Of a DNA stretch of 64,000 nt, positions 1 to 9,356 are shown one piece after another; positions within the stretch are counted from its first letter, which is position 1; each line of letters starts with the position of its first letter. The notes under the pieces are model-generated. The model saw only the letters and a program-made list of their open reading frames with translations. It had not been told where the DNA came from and searched no databases. The stretch comes from Rhizobium leguminosarum. Lineage in GTDB: Bacteria > Pseudomonadota > Alphaproteobacteria > Rhizobiales > Rhizobiaceae. Made by a program: the position numbers and the translations under genes. The stretch spans positions 558,001 to 622,000 of the forward strand of contig NZ_JAGIOR010000002.1 of the NCBI RefSeq assembly GCF_017876795.1, given 5' to 3'.

Positions 1-2
1 GG

Positions 3-517
3 TTTTCGCGGATCGCGGTAGAGTGCCGCGAGACGCCCGATGGGTTCTGGGGATCCGGTGAGGCGCTGACCGTCAATGTTGTCGACCGTGTCACCGAGCG
101 CCCTGCGGGCGCCATCGAGAACCTCATCGTCGAGGACGTGACCGGGCAGATGCAAGGGGCGATCACCGTCATTGCGGCCGCGCCGGCCGGCATCCGCAAC
201 GTATCGCTGAGACGCATCGACATAGACCAGCAGCCAGGGCAACTCGGCACCGCTCAATCCTACGACCTGCGCCCGACGAGTGCCGATCTTGCCCCGAAGG
301 CCGATGGCGGCGGCCGCGCAAATGCCTGGACCCGCGGTTCGGACGGGCGGGTGATCGGTCTTGAGAACTATCCAAAAGGAATGCCGGCCGTCTACGTGGC
401 GGGGGTTGCCGGGATATTGATGAACGAGGTGCGGATCACCAGGCCGACACCGCTGCCGCAAGGCTGGAACAGAATAGACGTCGTCTTCGAAACGGCGGCA
501 CCCGATGGGAGTGGGGC

Positions 518-530
<13 letters not shown>
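3..530 (+). CDS. C-terminal part of a probable beta-helix glycoside hydrolase (GH28-like), 5' end outside window
   Basis: The reading frame is open from the window edge to the stop at 528-530, so only about 175 C-terminal residues are seen. They show short, regularly spaced turns of the kind found in right-handed beta-helix proteins (IENLIVEDVTGQMQGAITV, then IRNVSLRRIDI), followed by a C-terminal segment rich in Gly and Pro with YDLRPTSADL and GWNRIDVVFE. I associate this pattern with polygalacturonase-like GH28 proteins, but the catalytic Asp cluster lies upstream and cannot be checked. The next gene starts inside its last codons (overlap 518-530), so the enzyme and the sugar importer are translationally coupled. 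That suggests cleavage of a plant-derived oligosaccharide that the transporter takes up. Another beta-helix polysaccharide enzyme is possible. Confidence 0.5.
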
Positions 531-1624
<1,094 letters not shown>

Positions 1625-1626
1625 AC

Positions 1627-2622
1627 ATGGCGGCGCTCAAGGCAGGTGCATTGCTGGCCCAGGCAGGCGAAGCGGCGATGAGAGTAGTCGAGGCTCCGAT
1701 GAATGCGGTCGAACGCATCTTCGGCCGCAAACGAATGCCGTGGCTGTTCCTGGCGCCCAACCTCGTCCTGTTCGCGATCTTCACGTTCCTTCCGATCGCA
1801 ATCGCGGTGGGTTATGCCTTCACCGGCGGCACCAATCTTTTCGTGTCGGAGCGGCCCTTCGTCGGCCTGGACAATTTCCGCACGCTGCTTTCCTGCGGCA
1901 ACTATCTGCAGCCGGGCACCTGCCAGGAATCGCTGTTCTGGACGGCGGTGTGGAATACGCTGTGGTTCGTGGCGTTCAACGTCGTCGCCACATTGCTGGT
2001 GGCGCTGATCACGGCGCTGATCCTCAACCGGGCAATCTTCGCGCGCGGCTTCTTCCGGGCGATGTTCTTCTATCCGGTCTTGCTGTCGCCCGTCGTCATC
2101 GGCCTGATCTGGAAATGGTTCCTCGATCGCAACGGGCTGCTGAACGCCTTCTTTCAGATGATTGGCGTTCCCCCGGAAATCTTCCTGCTGGATGTCGGCT
2201 GGTCGCGCTTCTTTGTCGTCGTCGTGTCGGTCTGGTTCCATATGGGTTTTTATACGCTCATTCTGCTCGCCGGTCTCCAGGCGATCCCGAAGGAACTCTA
2301 CGAAGCAGCCTCCATTGACGCCGCTTCGCCGCGCCGAACGCTTTTCAGGATCACGCTTCCACTGTTGGCCCCGAACCTGCTCGTCGTCTTCATCCTCCTG
2401 ATGATCAAATCCGTGCAGATCTTCGATGAGGCCTGGGTTCTGACCAATGGCGGCGGTCCCGGCACGGCCAACAGCTTCATCGTCCAATATATCTACCAGA
2501 TGGCGTTCAGCAGCGACCTTCGTCTGTTCGGAATGGCGTCGGCCGCATCGGTTCTCATGGGACTGGTGCTTCTGGTTCTCACCCTCATCCAGCTGCGCCT
2601 CGGCAAGCGAATGGAGTCCTGA
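1627..2622 (+). CDS. Sugar ABC transporter permease, MalF-like
   Basis: This 331-residue inner-membrane protein starts with a short cytoplasmic stretch and then a first hydrophobic helix (WLFLAPNLVLFAIFTFLPIA). The six-helix core follows, with the EAA coupling motif EAASIDAASPRRTLFRITLPL near residue 230. It has a small periplasmic loop between helices 1 and 2 containing two cysteines (SCGNYLQPGTC), which may pair. The family is the MalF/UgpA group of carbohydrate importers. The gene starts three bases after the ATPase stop and ends one base before the MalG-like gene, so the order is ATPase-permease-permease. The substrate is unknown; the preceding hydrolase suggests an oligosaccharide. Confidence 0.9.
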   Translation: MAALKAGALLAQAGEAAMRVVEAPMNAVERIFGRKRMPWLFLAPNLVLFAIFTFLPIAIAVGYAFTGGTNLFVSERPFVGLDNFRTLLSCGNYLQPGTCQESLFWTAVWNTLWFVAFNVVATLLVALITALILNRAIFARGFFRAMFFYPVLLSPVVIGLIWKWFLDRNGLLNAFFQMIGVPPEIFLLDVGWSRFFVVVVSVWFHMGFYTLILLAGLQAIPKELYEAASIDAASPRRTLFRITLPLLAPNLLVVFILLMIKSVQIFDEAWVLTNGGGPGTANSFIVQYIYQMAFSSDLRLFGMASAASVLMGLVLLVLTLIQLRLGKRMES

Positions 2623-2623
2623 G

Positions 2624-3682
2624 ATGAACAGCTCTATGAATCCGATCAGCTTCATGACGCGTACGCGCCGGGCCGGACGCATCGACATCACCGATATTCT
2701 GTCATGGGTCTGGTTGATCGGCGGAACGCTGGCGGTGCTCGTTCCCGTCGTCTGGGCCGGTCTCTCCTCGCTGAAGCCGGCAGCTGAGATCACCCGCTTT
2801 CCGCCGACGCTGCTTCCGCGAGCCGCAGTGGAGCGGACCGTGCCTAGCTTCGACAAGCCACTCAGCCTCTGGCAGGTCACCGTTGACGGCCAGCAGCGCG
2901 AAATGGCCATGGTGCGGCGCATCGGCCTCAAGGCCCAGATGGTCGATCCCGCAAATCCGGGGCCACCGGTCAGCGTCGACGTGAAAGGGATGACGCCGGT
3001 GCAGCACTTGACCGTCGCCACTGAGAACTACACCGATCCGCTGACGCGCTTCAACTTCCTGACATTCCTCAAGAATTCAGTGTTCGTCACCATGGTTGCG
3101 ACGCTGCTGACGCTGATTGTCAACGCCATGGCGGCCTTCGCGCTGTCGAAATACAAATTTCGCGGCGACACGACGGTCTTCGTCATCATCATCTCAACCC
3201 TGATGATCCCGCTCGCCGTCGTCATGGTCCCGGCCTATCTCGTCATCGTCGGGGTCGGGCTTGCCGACAACCTCTGGGGTGTAATCCTTCCGACCGTCGC
3301 CTCTCCGACGGCGGTCTTCCTGCTGCGGCAATATATGCTGACCATACCCGATGAACTGATCGAGGCAGCGCGCGTCGACGCGGCGAGCGAATTCTGCATC
3401 TTCTGGCGCATCATCCTGCCTCTAACGGCGCCTGCTCTCGCAGTGCTGGCGATCTTTTCGGTGCTCTGGCGTTGGAACGATTTCCTCTGGCCGCTCATCG
3501 TTCTCAACAGCCGCGAGAATTTCACGCTGCAGATCGGCCTTAACGCGTTCCAGGGAGAGTTCTCGGTGCAGTGGCACTATATCCTGGCGATGACCTTCCT
3601 CAGCCTGCTGCCTGTCACCGTTTTCTTCCTGTTCCTGCAGAAGTACATCACCACCGGTATCGCCGGAACCGGCATGAAGTAA
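2624..3682 (+). CDS. Sugar ABC transporter permease, MalG-like, with large periplasmic insertion
   Basis: This is the partner permease, 352 residues from the ATG at 2624, chosen because it follows the upstream stop by one base; an open frame extends further 5' but overlaps the MalF-like gene. After the first membrane helix (residues about 28-50) there is a polar stretch of roughly 100 residues before the core helices begin near FLKNSVFVTMVATLLTLI. Ordinary MalG-type subunits are about 275-300 residues and have only a short loop there. The EAA motif is EAARVDAASEFCIFWRIILPL. Longer MalG-type subunits are known in some alpha-glucoside importers, so the insertion is unusual rather than unique. 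It could contact the solute-binding protein. The gene ends the operon and faces the convergent ROK regulator. Confidence 0.9.
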   Translation: MNSSMNPISFMTRTRRAGRIDITDILSWVWLIGGTLAVLVPVVWAGLSSLKPAAEITRFPPTLLPRAAVERTVPSFDKPLSLWQVTVDGQQREMAMVRRIGLKAQMVDPANPGPPVSVDVKGMTPVQHLTVATENYTDPLTRFNFLTFLKNSVFVTMVATLLTLIVNAMAAFALSKYKFRGDTTVFVIIISTLMIPLAVVMVPAYLVIVGVGLADNLWGVILPTVASPTAVFLLRQYMLTIPDELIEAARVDAASEFCIFWRIILPLTAPALAVLAIFSVLWRWNDFLWPLIVLNSRENFTLQIGLNAFQGEFSVQWHYILAMTFLSLLPVTVFFLFLQKYITTGIAGTGMK

Positions 3683-3855
3683 ACGGCGAGACTGGAAATA
3701 GACCTACTCCCAACATCCAGGAGCCACATCCTACCTCCCGGCTGAAGCGTGTCGCATCGAACTTGATTTATGCGATGCGCTTTGGTCGGTGTTTTGGTCA
3801 TGGCGCCGAAGGCCTCGGAGTTCTGCGTTGTCGAGGTGCTGCTGCCGGTGAGCGA

Positions 3856-5007
3856 TCACAAAACCGTTTCGAATAGCGGGATCAAGGCCGCGCCGATTGC
3901 GCCTGGGGCATCGATGATCTGCGCCACCGCAAGCGTTGGAACGTCGCGCAATACGCCGTGCCGAGGCAAATTGTTGAATTCGGTCCGTTCGATAAGCATT
4001 CTCGCAAGCGAATGCGGAAGCTCGCCGCCAAGGACGATGAGTGCCGGGTCGAATATCGCGCAGATCGCATTGATGGCGCGATTGTGGGCCGGCGTGACAC
4101 GGTCGACCCATTTGTGCACGCCATCCCAATCCGCCAGGTTTTCGTTCTTCAAATCCTTGAGTGTCAAGTTCGAGCGCCCATTGGCGCGAAGATGTTCGAG
4201 CAATTGGCCGAGTGCAGGGCGGTCGTCGTAATCCTGACGCGCGAAGAGAACGGAGAATTCACCGGCGTTGCCGAAACTGCCGCGAAACGGCATGCCCCCG
4301 GAAACCAGGCCGCCGCCATAGCCATGAAGATGGGCGATATAAGCGAAATCCGCGGCATCACGGCCAACGCCGAAGATCGCTTCCGCCAAAGCTGCGGTCC
4401 TGGCGACATTGTCTACCCAGACCGGCAAGCCAAGACGCTTCCCGAGCAAAGGCGCCAGGTCGATCAATGACCAATGAGCGAGCGGGAGAGGACAATTGAA
4501 GGCCGTTTCCAGCATGCGATGCCCGGCGACCGCCAGACCGACGCCGAGAATGTCGCAGCGTTTGGCGCCCCGGCGAGTAAGAATGTCTTCGACCGCCGCT
4601 TCGACCCGTTCCAGCTCAGCCGACAGCGAAGTGCCCGCCTGCTGGATTTCCAGGTTTTCCAATGGTTCCCCGAATCCCATGAGGCAAAGACCGATCGAGC
4701 CGACGTTGACGGAGATTCCGAGTGTCAGACACCAGTCCTTTCGAAGGGTCAGTTCCGGGCTGGGAGGACCCGCCCGACGGCCTTCAGAATGCGAAAAGAC
4801 GATCATTCCTCGCTCATGAAGCCGCGCGACGATCCTGTGCAGGGATTGCTGGGTGAGATCGAGCGGCTCGGTCAGGTCGGAGCGCTCAATCCCGGGGGAT
4901 TTCCAGATTAGCCGCAAGAGGTCCCGTTCGTTGCGGGACGCCACTCTGGCCGGTTGTGCATCTCGCAAAAAATGCGCGGCAACATGTTCTAGCGGATCAT
5001 ACTTCAT
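3856..5007 (-). CDS. ROK-family transcriptional regulator lacking the zinc motif
   Basis: This is a 383-residue NagC/XylR-type repressor. The N-terminal winged helix-turn-helix covers about residues 25-85 (ERDLLRLIWKSPGIERSDL, then LTQQSLHRIVARLHERGMI). A ROK actin-like fold follows, with GVGLAVAGHR and LPVWVDNVARTAALAE. The usual ROK zinc signature CxCGxxGCxE is absent: its place is taken by SGGMPFRGSFGNAGEF with no cysteines. I chose the ATG at 5007 because the upstream 22 in-frame codons carry no recognisable domain. The gene is convergent with the sugar ABC operon, and a near-perfect palindrome lies just upstream of its start. It plausibly senses a sugar taken up by the neighbouring importer, but this is inferred from position only. 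Confidence 0.88.
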   Translation of the reverse strand: MKYDPLEHVAAHFLRDAQPARVASRNERDLLRLIWKSPGIERSDLTEPLDLTQQSLHRIVARLHERGMIVFSHSEGRRAGPPSPELTLRKDWCLTLGISVNVGSIGLCLMGFGEPLENLEIQQAGTSLSAELERVEAAVEDILTRRGAKRCDILGVGLAVAGHRMLETAFNCPLPLAHWSLIDLAPLLGKRLGLPVWVDNVARTAALAEAIFGVGRDAADFAYIAHLHGYGGGLVSGGMPFRGSFGNAGEFSVLFARQDYDDRPALGQLLEHLRANGRSNLTLKDLKNENLADWDGVHKWVDRVTPAHNRAINAICAIFDPALIVLGGELPHSLARMLIERTEFNNLPRHGVLRDVPTLAVAQIIDAPGAIGAALIPLFETVL

Positions 5008-5024
5008 TTGCAGATCGTTTTGAT

Positions 5025-5035
5025 TTACACTGTAA
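5025..5035. promoter_or_regulatory. Palindrome TTACA-C-TGTAA upstream of the ROK gene
   Basis: An 11-bp inverted repeat with arms TTACA and TGTAA around one base lies 18 bp upstream of the ROK gene start, in the divergent region shared with the AraC gene. Its position suits an autoregulatory operator. The short length means it could be chance. Confidence 0.35.
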
Positions 5036-5272
5036 GTGTGAAGCAGATTGCAGGCGCATGTTGCTTCTGTCAAATGAGGGGTTTCGATCCCCGTTTGCCG
5101 AGCTTGCTTACCTCATCAAGATTGGCCAAGCCAGCCGAGATGAGCGCATTTCAGGGACTCGAACAGCGGGTCCGTGCGTTTGGAGGAACCCATTCGCCAA
5201 TACTGCAAGCTCGAGCGAGATGGAACGCTCGGCCATGCGGAAGGCGGGTGCTGAAAGAGAGGATCGAGCTGC

Positions 5273-6301
5273 ATGATTTCCTCGCGATACGACAATACGG
5301 CGCGCGCTCCCGAGCGCGAGAGTTATGGGTTCGCACCGACGCATCAAGGCCGCGACTTCGAGTCGATGGTTCAAACACTGTCGGCCGGTTATGGGGTTTT
5401 CGCTGCGCAGCCGCTAGGCAACGATCGAAACTTCGCATGGGCGGCAGACTTGAGAAGAGGTGATGGGTTCACGGTCCTTCACTCCGCCTTTCGGAGTTCT
5501 TGGACAGTTCGAACGCTCAGTGAGACGCCGCAACATCTTGCCTTCTACCTTCCGCATACCGGATCCTTTCGAGTGTCCATTGGAAAAAAGTCGGTTGAAA
5601 GTGGAGCGGGTCATCTTCTCATGGCCAATAACCATGAGGCCGGTGATCGTTTCGTCCAAGGTCCGCACACTTCGGATGTCCTCTTCCTCGACTGGAAAGT
5701 CGTGAAGCGAATGCTCCTTTCACTAATGGAAACGCCGCTCTCCGAGTCGCTCGACCTTGAGCCCGTTCTGGATCTTGCGACACAGTCGGGCCAGCTCATC
5801 GGCAATCTGGTTCAGACAATTGTCCAGGGCATGCGCAACGGCGGTCCGCTTCTGTCTTCACCTCTCGCCATGGCGACGATGAGCGAAACCCTCGCTCACC
5901 TTGTGATCCGATTTGGCCACCACCGTCTTTCCGGCCATCTGGAAAAAAAGAAGGTATCGCTGGTTGCACCTTGGCATGTCCGGCGTGCCATCGACTATAT
6001 GCATGCGAATATCGCCGAGCCTCTCACGATGACGGTGGTTGCAAATGATGTCGGAGTGTCGCTTCGCGCGCTGCAGACGGGATTCAAAGCATTCAGGGGA
6101 ACTTCGCCGGCTGGGTACCTGCGCACCATCCGGCTGCAGGCAGCCCGCGAGCAACTACGGGATCCAACGAACCAACGGTCCGTCCGCGAGATATGCGCGA
6201 TATGGGGTTTTGGCCACGCAGGCAGATTCTCCATCATCTACCGCAGCACCTTTGGTGAAAGCCCGCGGGATACGCGCATGCGGGCGGAGCGCTTGCGTTA
6301 A
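5273..6301 (+). CDS. AraC-family transcriptional regulator
   Basis: This 342-residue regulator has its DNA-binding domain at the C-terminus (about residues 235-340). It contains two helix-turn-helix units: LTMTVVANDVGVSLRALQTG, then VREICAIWGFGHAGRFSIIY with the typical ending FGESPRDTR. The N-terminal 200 residues resemble the AraC-binding-like cupin domain found in regulators such as FeaR, with a small-molecule or aromatic effector unknown here. The ATG at 5273 follows a GAGAGGA sequence by about nine bases. The gene is divergent from the ROK regulator and convergent with the LacI regulator. No adjacent catabolic gene shows what it controls. Confidence 0.88.
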   Translation: MISSRYDNTARAPERESYGFAPTHQGRDFESMVQTLSAGYGVFAAQPLGNDRNFAWAADLRRGDGFTVLHSAFRSSWTVRTLSETPQHLAFYLPHTGSFRVSIGKKSVESGAGHLLMANNHEAGDRFVQGPHTSDVLFLDWKVVKRMLLSLMETPLSESLDLEPVLDLATQSGQLIGNLVQTIVQGMRNGGPLLSSPLAMATMSETLAHLVIRFGHHRLSGHLEKKKVSLVAPWHVRRAIDYMHANIAEPLTMTVVANDVGVSLRALQTGFKAFRGTSPAGYLRTIRLQAAREQLRDPTNQRSVREICAIWGFGHAGRFSIIYRSTFGESPRDTRMRAERLR

Positions 6302-6331
6302 TTTACGCCTTGGAGCCCTTCAACAGGCTTT

Positions 6332-7369
6332 TTAGCGCGGCGGCGCGACGCTGCCGCGCAGGACGAGATGGCATCCGAGTTCCAGGCGGTGGGCCGGCCG
6401 CTGCGGGTCGTTGGCGATCAGCCGCTGTTCGATGAGCGCGAGCGCTGCGGCGCCGAGCTTGTCGGTGGGAACGCTGATCGTTGAAAGCGGCGGACGGCTG
6501 AATTCGCCGGGGACGATATCGTCGAAGCCCAGCACGGAGATCGCTTCCGGCACGCCTATGTCGCGATCGGCCAAGGCCTTCAGGCAGCCGAGCGCCAGAT
6601 TGTCGGCAGCGCAGAAGACGGCGGTCGCCCCCTTCAGCGTAGGATCGCGGTCGAGCAGCGCATTGATGGCAGACTCGCCGTGCCTCGGTTCATATCCCTC
6701 GGCCTCCAGAATCATATCGTCCGGCACCGGAAGCTGGGCGGCGAAATAGGCATCGGAAAAGCCGTCATATCTCCGCTGGATCGTCGTGCGGCCCTTCCAG
6801 GTCAAATGCAGGATGCGGCGATGCCCGAGCGCCAGCAGGTGCGCGATGCCGAGCCGTGCTCCGAAGCGGTTTTCGGGTGTCACCGTATCGACCAGCATGG
6901 CGGGATCCTCGCCGTTGACGATGACGACCGGCATATCAGGGGAGGCGAGGCTGCGGATGAGTTCCGGTTGATCATCGTTGAGGACCACGATGCCGTCGGC
7001 ACGCTCCGAAAGCGCGATCTGCCTGACCTGAGCGCCGTCGATATGCCGGCCGGTGCTGACGAAAGGCACGATCCGGATGCCGCGACGCTCGCACTCCTTC
7101 CTGAGACCGTTGAGGATCGTCCAGCTCACCAGGTTGAGGTCGCTCTCCGGCGCGGCATCGCCCGGAATGGCAAGAAGCAGGACACGCAGCGCCGCAATCG
7201 TCGCCTTCTTTCGCCGGCGATCGAGATAACCCAGGCGTTTGGCCGAATCCAGAACCCGTTCGCGCACTTCGACCGTCAGCGGCGCGGTTCCGTTCAGCGC
7301 GTGCGAGGCCGTGCTCAGCGAAACGTCCGCGTCGCGCGCGACATCCTTGAGATTGACTTTGCGTTCCAC
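6332..7369 (-). CDS. LacI-family transcriptional regulator
   Basis: This is a 345-residue LacI/PurR-type repressor. The N-terminal helix-turn-helix reads VNLKDVARDADVSLSTASHA with the hinge VRERVLDSAKRLGYL. A periplasmic-binding-protein-like effector domain follows (LRVLLLAIPGD, then ADGIVVLNDD, AVFCAADNLALGCLKAL and VLGFDDIVPGEFSRPPLSTI). I chose the GTG at 7369 because the LacI signature begins four codons later and a GGAAT sequence precedes it; an in-frame TTG at 7411 has no such support. The effector is probably a sugar, but no operon is adjacent. The gene is convergent with the AraC gene, with only 30 bp between the stops. Confidence 0.88.
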   Translation of the reverse strand: MERKVNLKDVARDADVSLSTASHALNGTAPLTVEVRERVLDSAKRLGYLDRRRKKATIAALRVLLLAIPGDAAPESDLNLVSWTILNGLRKECERRGIRIVPFVSTGRHIDGAQVRQIALSERADGIVVLNDDQPELIRSLASPDMPVVIVNGEDPAMLVDTVTPENRFGARLGIAHLLALGHRRILHLTWKGRTTIQRRYDGFSDAYFAAQLPVPDDMILEAEGYEPRHGESAINALLDRDPTLKGATAVFCAADNLALGCLKALADRDIGVPEAISVLGFDDIVPGEFSRPPLSTISVPTDKLGAAALALIEQRLIANDPQRPAHRLELGCHLVLRGSVAPPR

Positions 7370-7537
7370 TTTATTCCATCGCGAATTGAGGTTGTGCCTT
7401 CGAAGACACAAGCTAACGCGATGTTTTCACATAAAGACTTCAGAAATGCTATGTGCGCCTTCGCCTATTTTTTGCTTTCGGCGAAAACCGGCCGCAGCGT
7501 TGCTGCAACGAGCGACGAGCTCGTGAGCAATTGGCGA

Positions 7538-8170
7538 TCAGTGAGGCTTGGCGAGCAAGCCGTTGAACAGCAGGTCGAAATAGGTCCGCAGGAAGGCCTC
7601 CTTGTTGGGGGTGGGCACGCGGCGGTCGTCGAATATCAGCCGCAGAACCGTCGTCGTCAGGATGGGCGCGACCACGATGTCGGAAAATTCCACCGGAACC
7701 TGACGAAACTCCCCCGAGGCCACGCCCTCCAGAATGAGAGCGTCGATCTTGGCTATGATCGGCGCAATGAACTGATCGTGGTGGCGATCGATCAGGTCGG
7801 GGAAGCGCTGTCCCTCCGAAATGACGAGTCGCGTTAACTCGCGCGTCGCGCGGTCCTCGGGAATTTGCTCGTAGAAGAGGCCCAGAATCGAAGTCAGTCT
7901 GTCGGTAGCGCTGCCGCTGAGCCGATCGGCGATCACGACCAGTTCCTGAAACGGCACGGAGAAGTGGTTGATCATCGCTTCGAACAGCTTTTCCTTGGTT
8001 TCGAAATAGACGTAGACCGTACCCTTGGTGACGCCAACCCTGTCGGCGATGTCTTCGACCCGCGTTCCGGCAAAACCGCTTCTGACGAACTCCTCGAAAG
8101 CCGCATCCAAGATCTGGATGGGTCGCAGCGCTTTCTGTTCCGCGCGTGTGAGTTTCTTCTGAGCTGCCAT
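7538..8170 (-). CDS. TetR-family repressor of the adjacent RND efflux operon
   Basis: This is a 210-residue TetR/AcrR-type regulator. The N-terminal helix-turn-helix reads ILDAAFEEFVRSGFAGTRVE then DRVGVTKGTVYVYFETKEKL, followed by an all-helical ligand domain. The ATG at 8170 follows GGGAAG at good distance and gives a normal length; an upstream in-frame TTG at 8245 would fall inside the operator. The gene diverges from two lipoprotein adaptors and an RND pump, and a 22-bp inverted repeat lies between them, the usual arrangement for an efflux repressor released by its drug ligand. The ligand is unknown. Confidence 0.9.
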   Translation of the reverse strand: MAAQKKLTRAEQKALRPIQILDAAFEEFVRSGFAGTRVEDIADRVGVTKGTVYVYFETKEKLFEAMINHFSVPFQELVVIADRLSGSATDRLTSILGLFYEQIPEDRATRELTRLVISEGQRFPDLIDRHHDQFIAPIIAKIDALILEGVASGEFRQVPVEFSDIVVAPILTTTVLRLIFDDRRVPTPNKEAFLRTYFDLLFNGLLAKPH

Positions 8171-8224
8171 TTTTCTCGCTTCCCTTTGTCGCGCACGCCC
8201 TCGTTCCCTGCGGCGCAATGTTTC

Positions 8225-8246
8225 ATTGACTAATACGTCAGTCAAT
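8225..8246. promoter_or_regulatory. Inverted repeat, likely TetR operator for the efflux operon
   Basis: Perfect 7-bp arms ATTGACT and AGTCAAT are separated by eight bases (22 bp in all), in the divergent region between the TetR gene (start 8170) and the adaptor gene (start 8283). Size, symmetry and position fit a TetR-family operator controlling both directions. Confidence 0.7.
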
Positions 8247-8282
8247 TATATAGGAGCTGCCGTTGAGAGCAAGAGGTCTACT

Positions 8283-9356
8283 ATGAGAACCATTCTGGTC
8301 GCCACAGCGATCGTATGCGCCATCGGTCTCGGATCATGCAGTGATGACAGCCGACCGGCCGAGCCAACCCAGCGGCAGGTCGGTGTTGTCGTCGCCAAGC
8401 CTGAGCCCCTGGTCGAAGGCGGTGCGATCACGGGAGAAGTCCGCGCCCGCGTTCAGACCGATCTGTCCTTCCGCGTCAGCGGCAAGATCGTCGAACGGCT
8501 GGTGGAAATCGGGCAGTCCGTGAAGGCGGGGCAGCTTTTGGCCCGCATCGATCCGGAAGAGCAGAAGGCCGATCTGGACGTGGCGGCGGCCAATCTTCAG
8601 TCGGCGCAAGCGCAGCAGACCCAGGCGCAGCTGGCATTTGACCGCCAGCAGAGCCTGTTTCGAACGCAGGTGACGACCCGCGCTGCGCTCGACCAAGCGC
8701 AGGAGGCGCTTCTGACCGCCCAGGCATCGGCCAAGTCGGCACAGGCGCTTTTCGAAACCGCCCAGGACACCCTGTCCTACACGGAGCTGAAGGCGGACGT
8801 CGACGGGGTGATCACCGCCCGCAATGCCGAGGTCGGGCAGGTGGCGCAGGCCGCCCAGGTCGTCTTCACCCTTGCCCATGACGGCGACCGGGACGCCGTC
8901 TTCGAGGTGGTCGAAAGCGCCTTCCTGCGCCCGATCGAAGGCGACGGGACCGTGGCCCTCCTGTCGGACCCGACGCAAAAGATCACGGCGAAGGTTCGCG
9001 AGATTTCGCCGACGATCGATTCCTCCACCGGCACCATCAAGGTCAAGGTCGCGATCTCGAGCGACGCTCCCATTCCGCTGGGCGCTCCCGTCGTTGGACG
9101 ATTCAACTACGTCTCCCAGGACGTTATCCAGCTTCCCTGGTCGGCAATGACCGCCAAGAACGGCAAGCCAGCCGTCTGGATCGCCGATCCCGCATCGTCA
9201 GCGGTCTCGGTGCGGGCGGTCGATGTCACCGGCTACGAGACCGGCAGCTTCATCGTCAAATCGGGCGTGTCGTCAGGAGAGGTCGTGGTGACTGAGGGGA
9301 CAAAGTTCCTCAGGCCCGGTGAAATCGTTTCTTATGTCAAGGAAGCTTCCAAGTGA
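8283..9356 (+). CDS. RND efflux periplasmic adaptor (membrane fusion protein), lipoprotein
   Basis: This 357-residue adaptor links an RND pump to an outer-membrane channel. It begins with a lipoprotein signal peptide (MRTILVATAIVCAIGLGSC, lipobox LGSC). The lipoyl half (VSGKIVERLVEIGQSVKAGQ) is followed by an alpha-hairpin rich in Ala, Gln and Leu (residues about 100-165), the second lipoyl half (YTELKADVDGVITARNAEVG), then beta-barrel and membrane-proximal domains. The ATG at 8283 was preferred over the in-frame ATG at 8226, which lies in the operator; AGAGG stands just before it. It overlaps the second adaptor gene by four bases (GTGA). Confidence 0.9.
   Translation: MRTILVATAIVCAIGLGSCSDDSRPAEPTQRQVGVVVAKPEPLVEGGAITGEVRARVQTDLSFRVSGKIVERLVEIGQSVKAGQLLARIDPEEQKADLDVAAANLQSAQAQQTQAQLAFDRQQSLFRTQVTTRAALDQAQEALLTAQASAKSAQALFETAQDTLSYTELKADVDGVITARNAEVGQVAQAAQVVFTLAHDGDRDAVFEVVESAFLRPIEGDGTVALLSDPTQKITAKVREISPTIDSSTGTIKVKVAISSDAPIPLGAPVVGRFNYVSQDVIQLPWSAMTAKNGKPAVWIADPASSAVSVRAVDVTGYETGSFIVKSGVSSGEVVVTEGTKFLRPGEIVSYVKEASK

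Noticed and set aside
6314..6333. Short hairpin AGCC/GGCT followed by T residues between the AraC and LacI genes
   Set aside because: The stem has only four base pairs; too weak to call a terminator.
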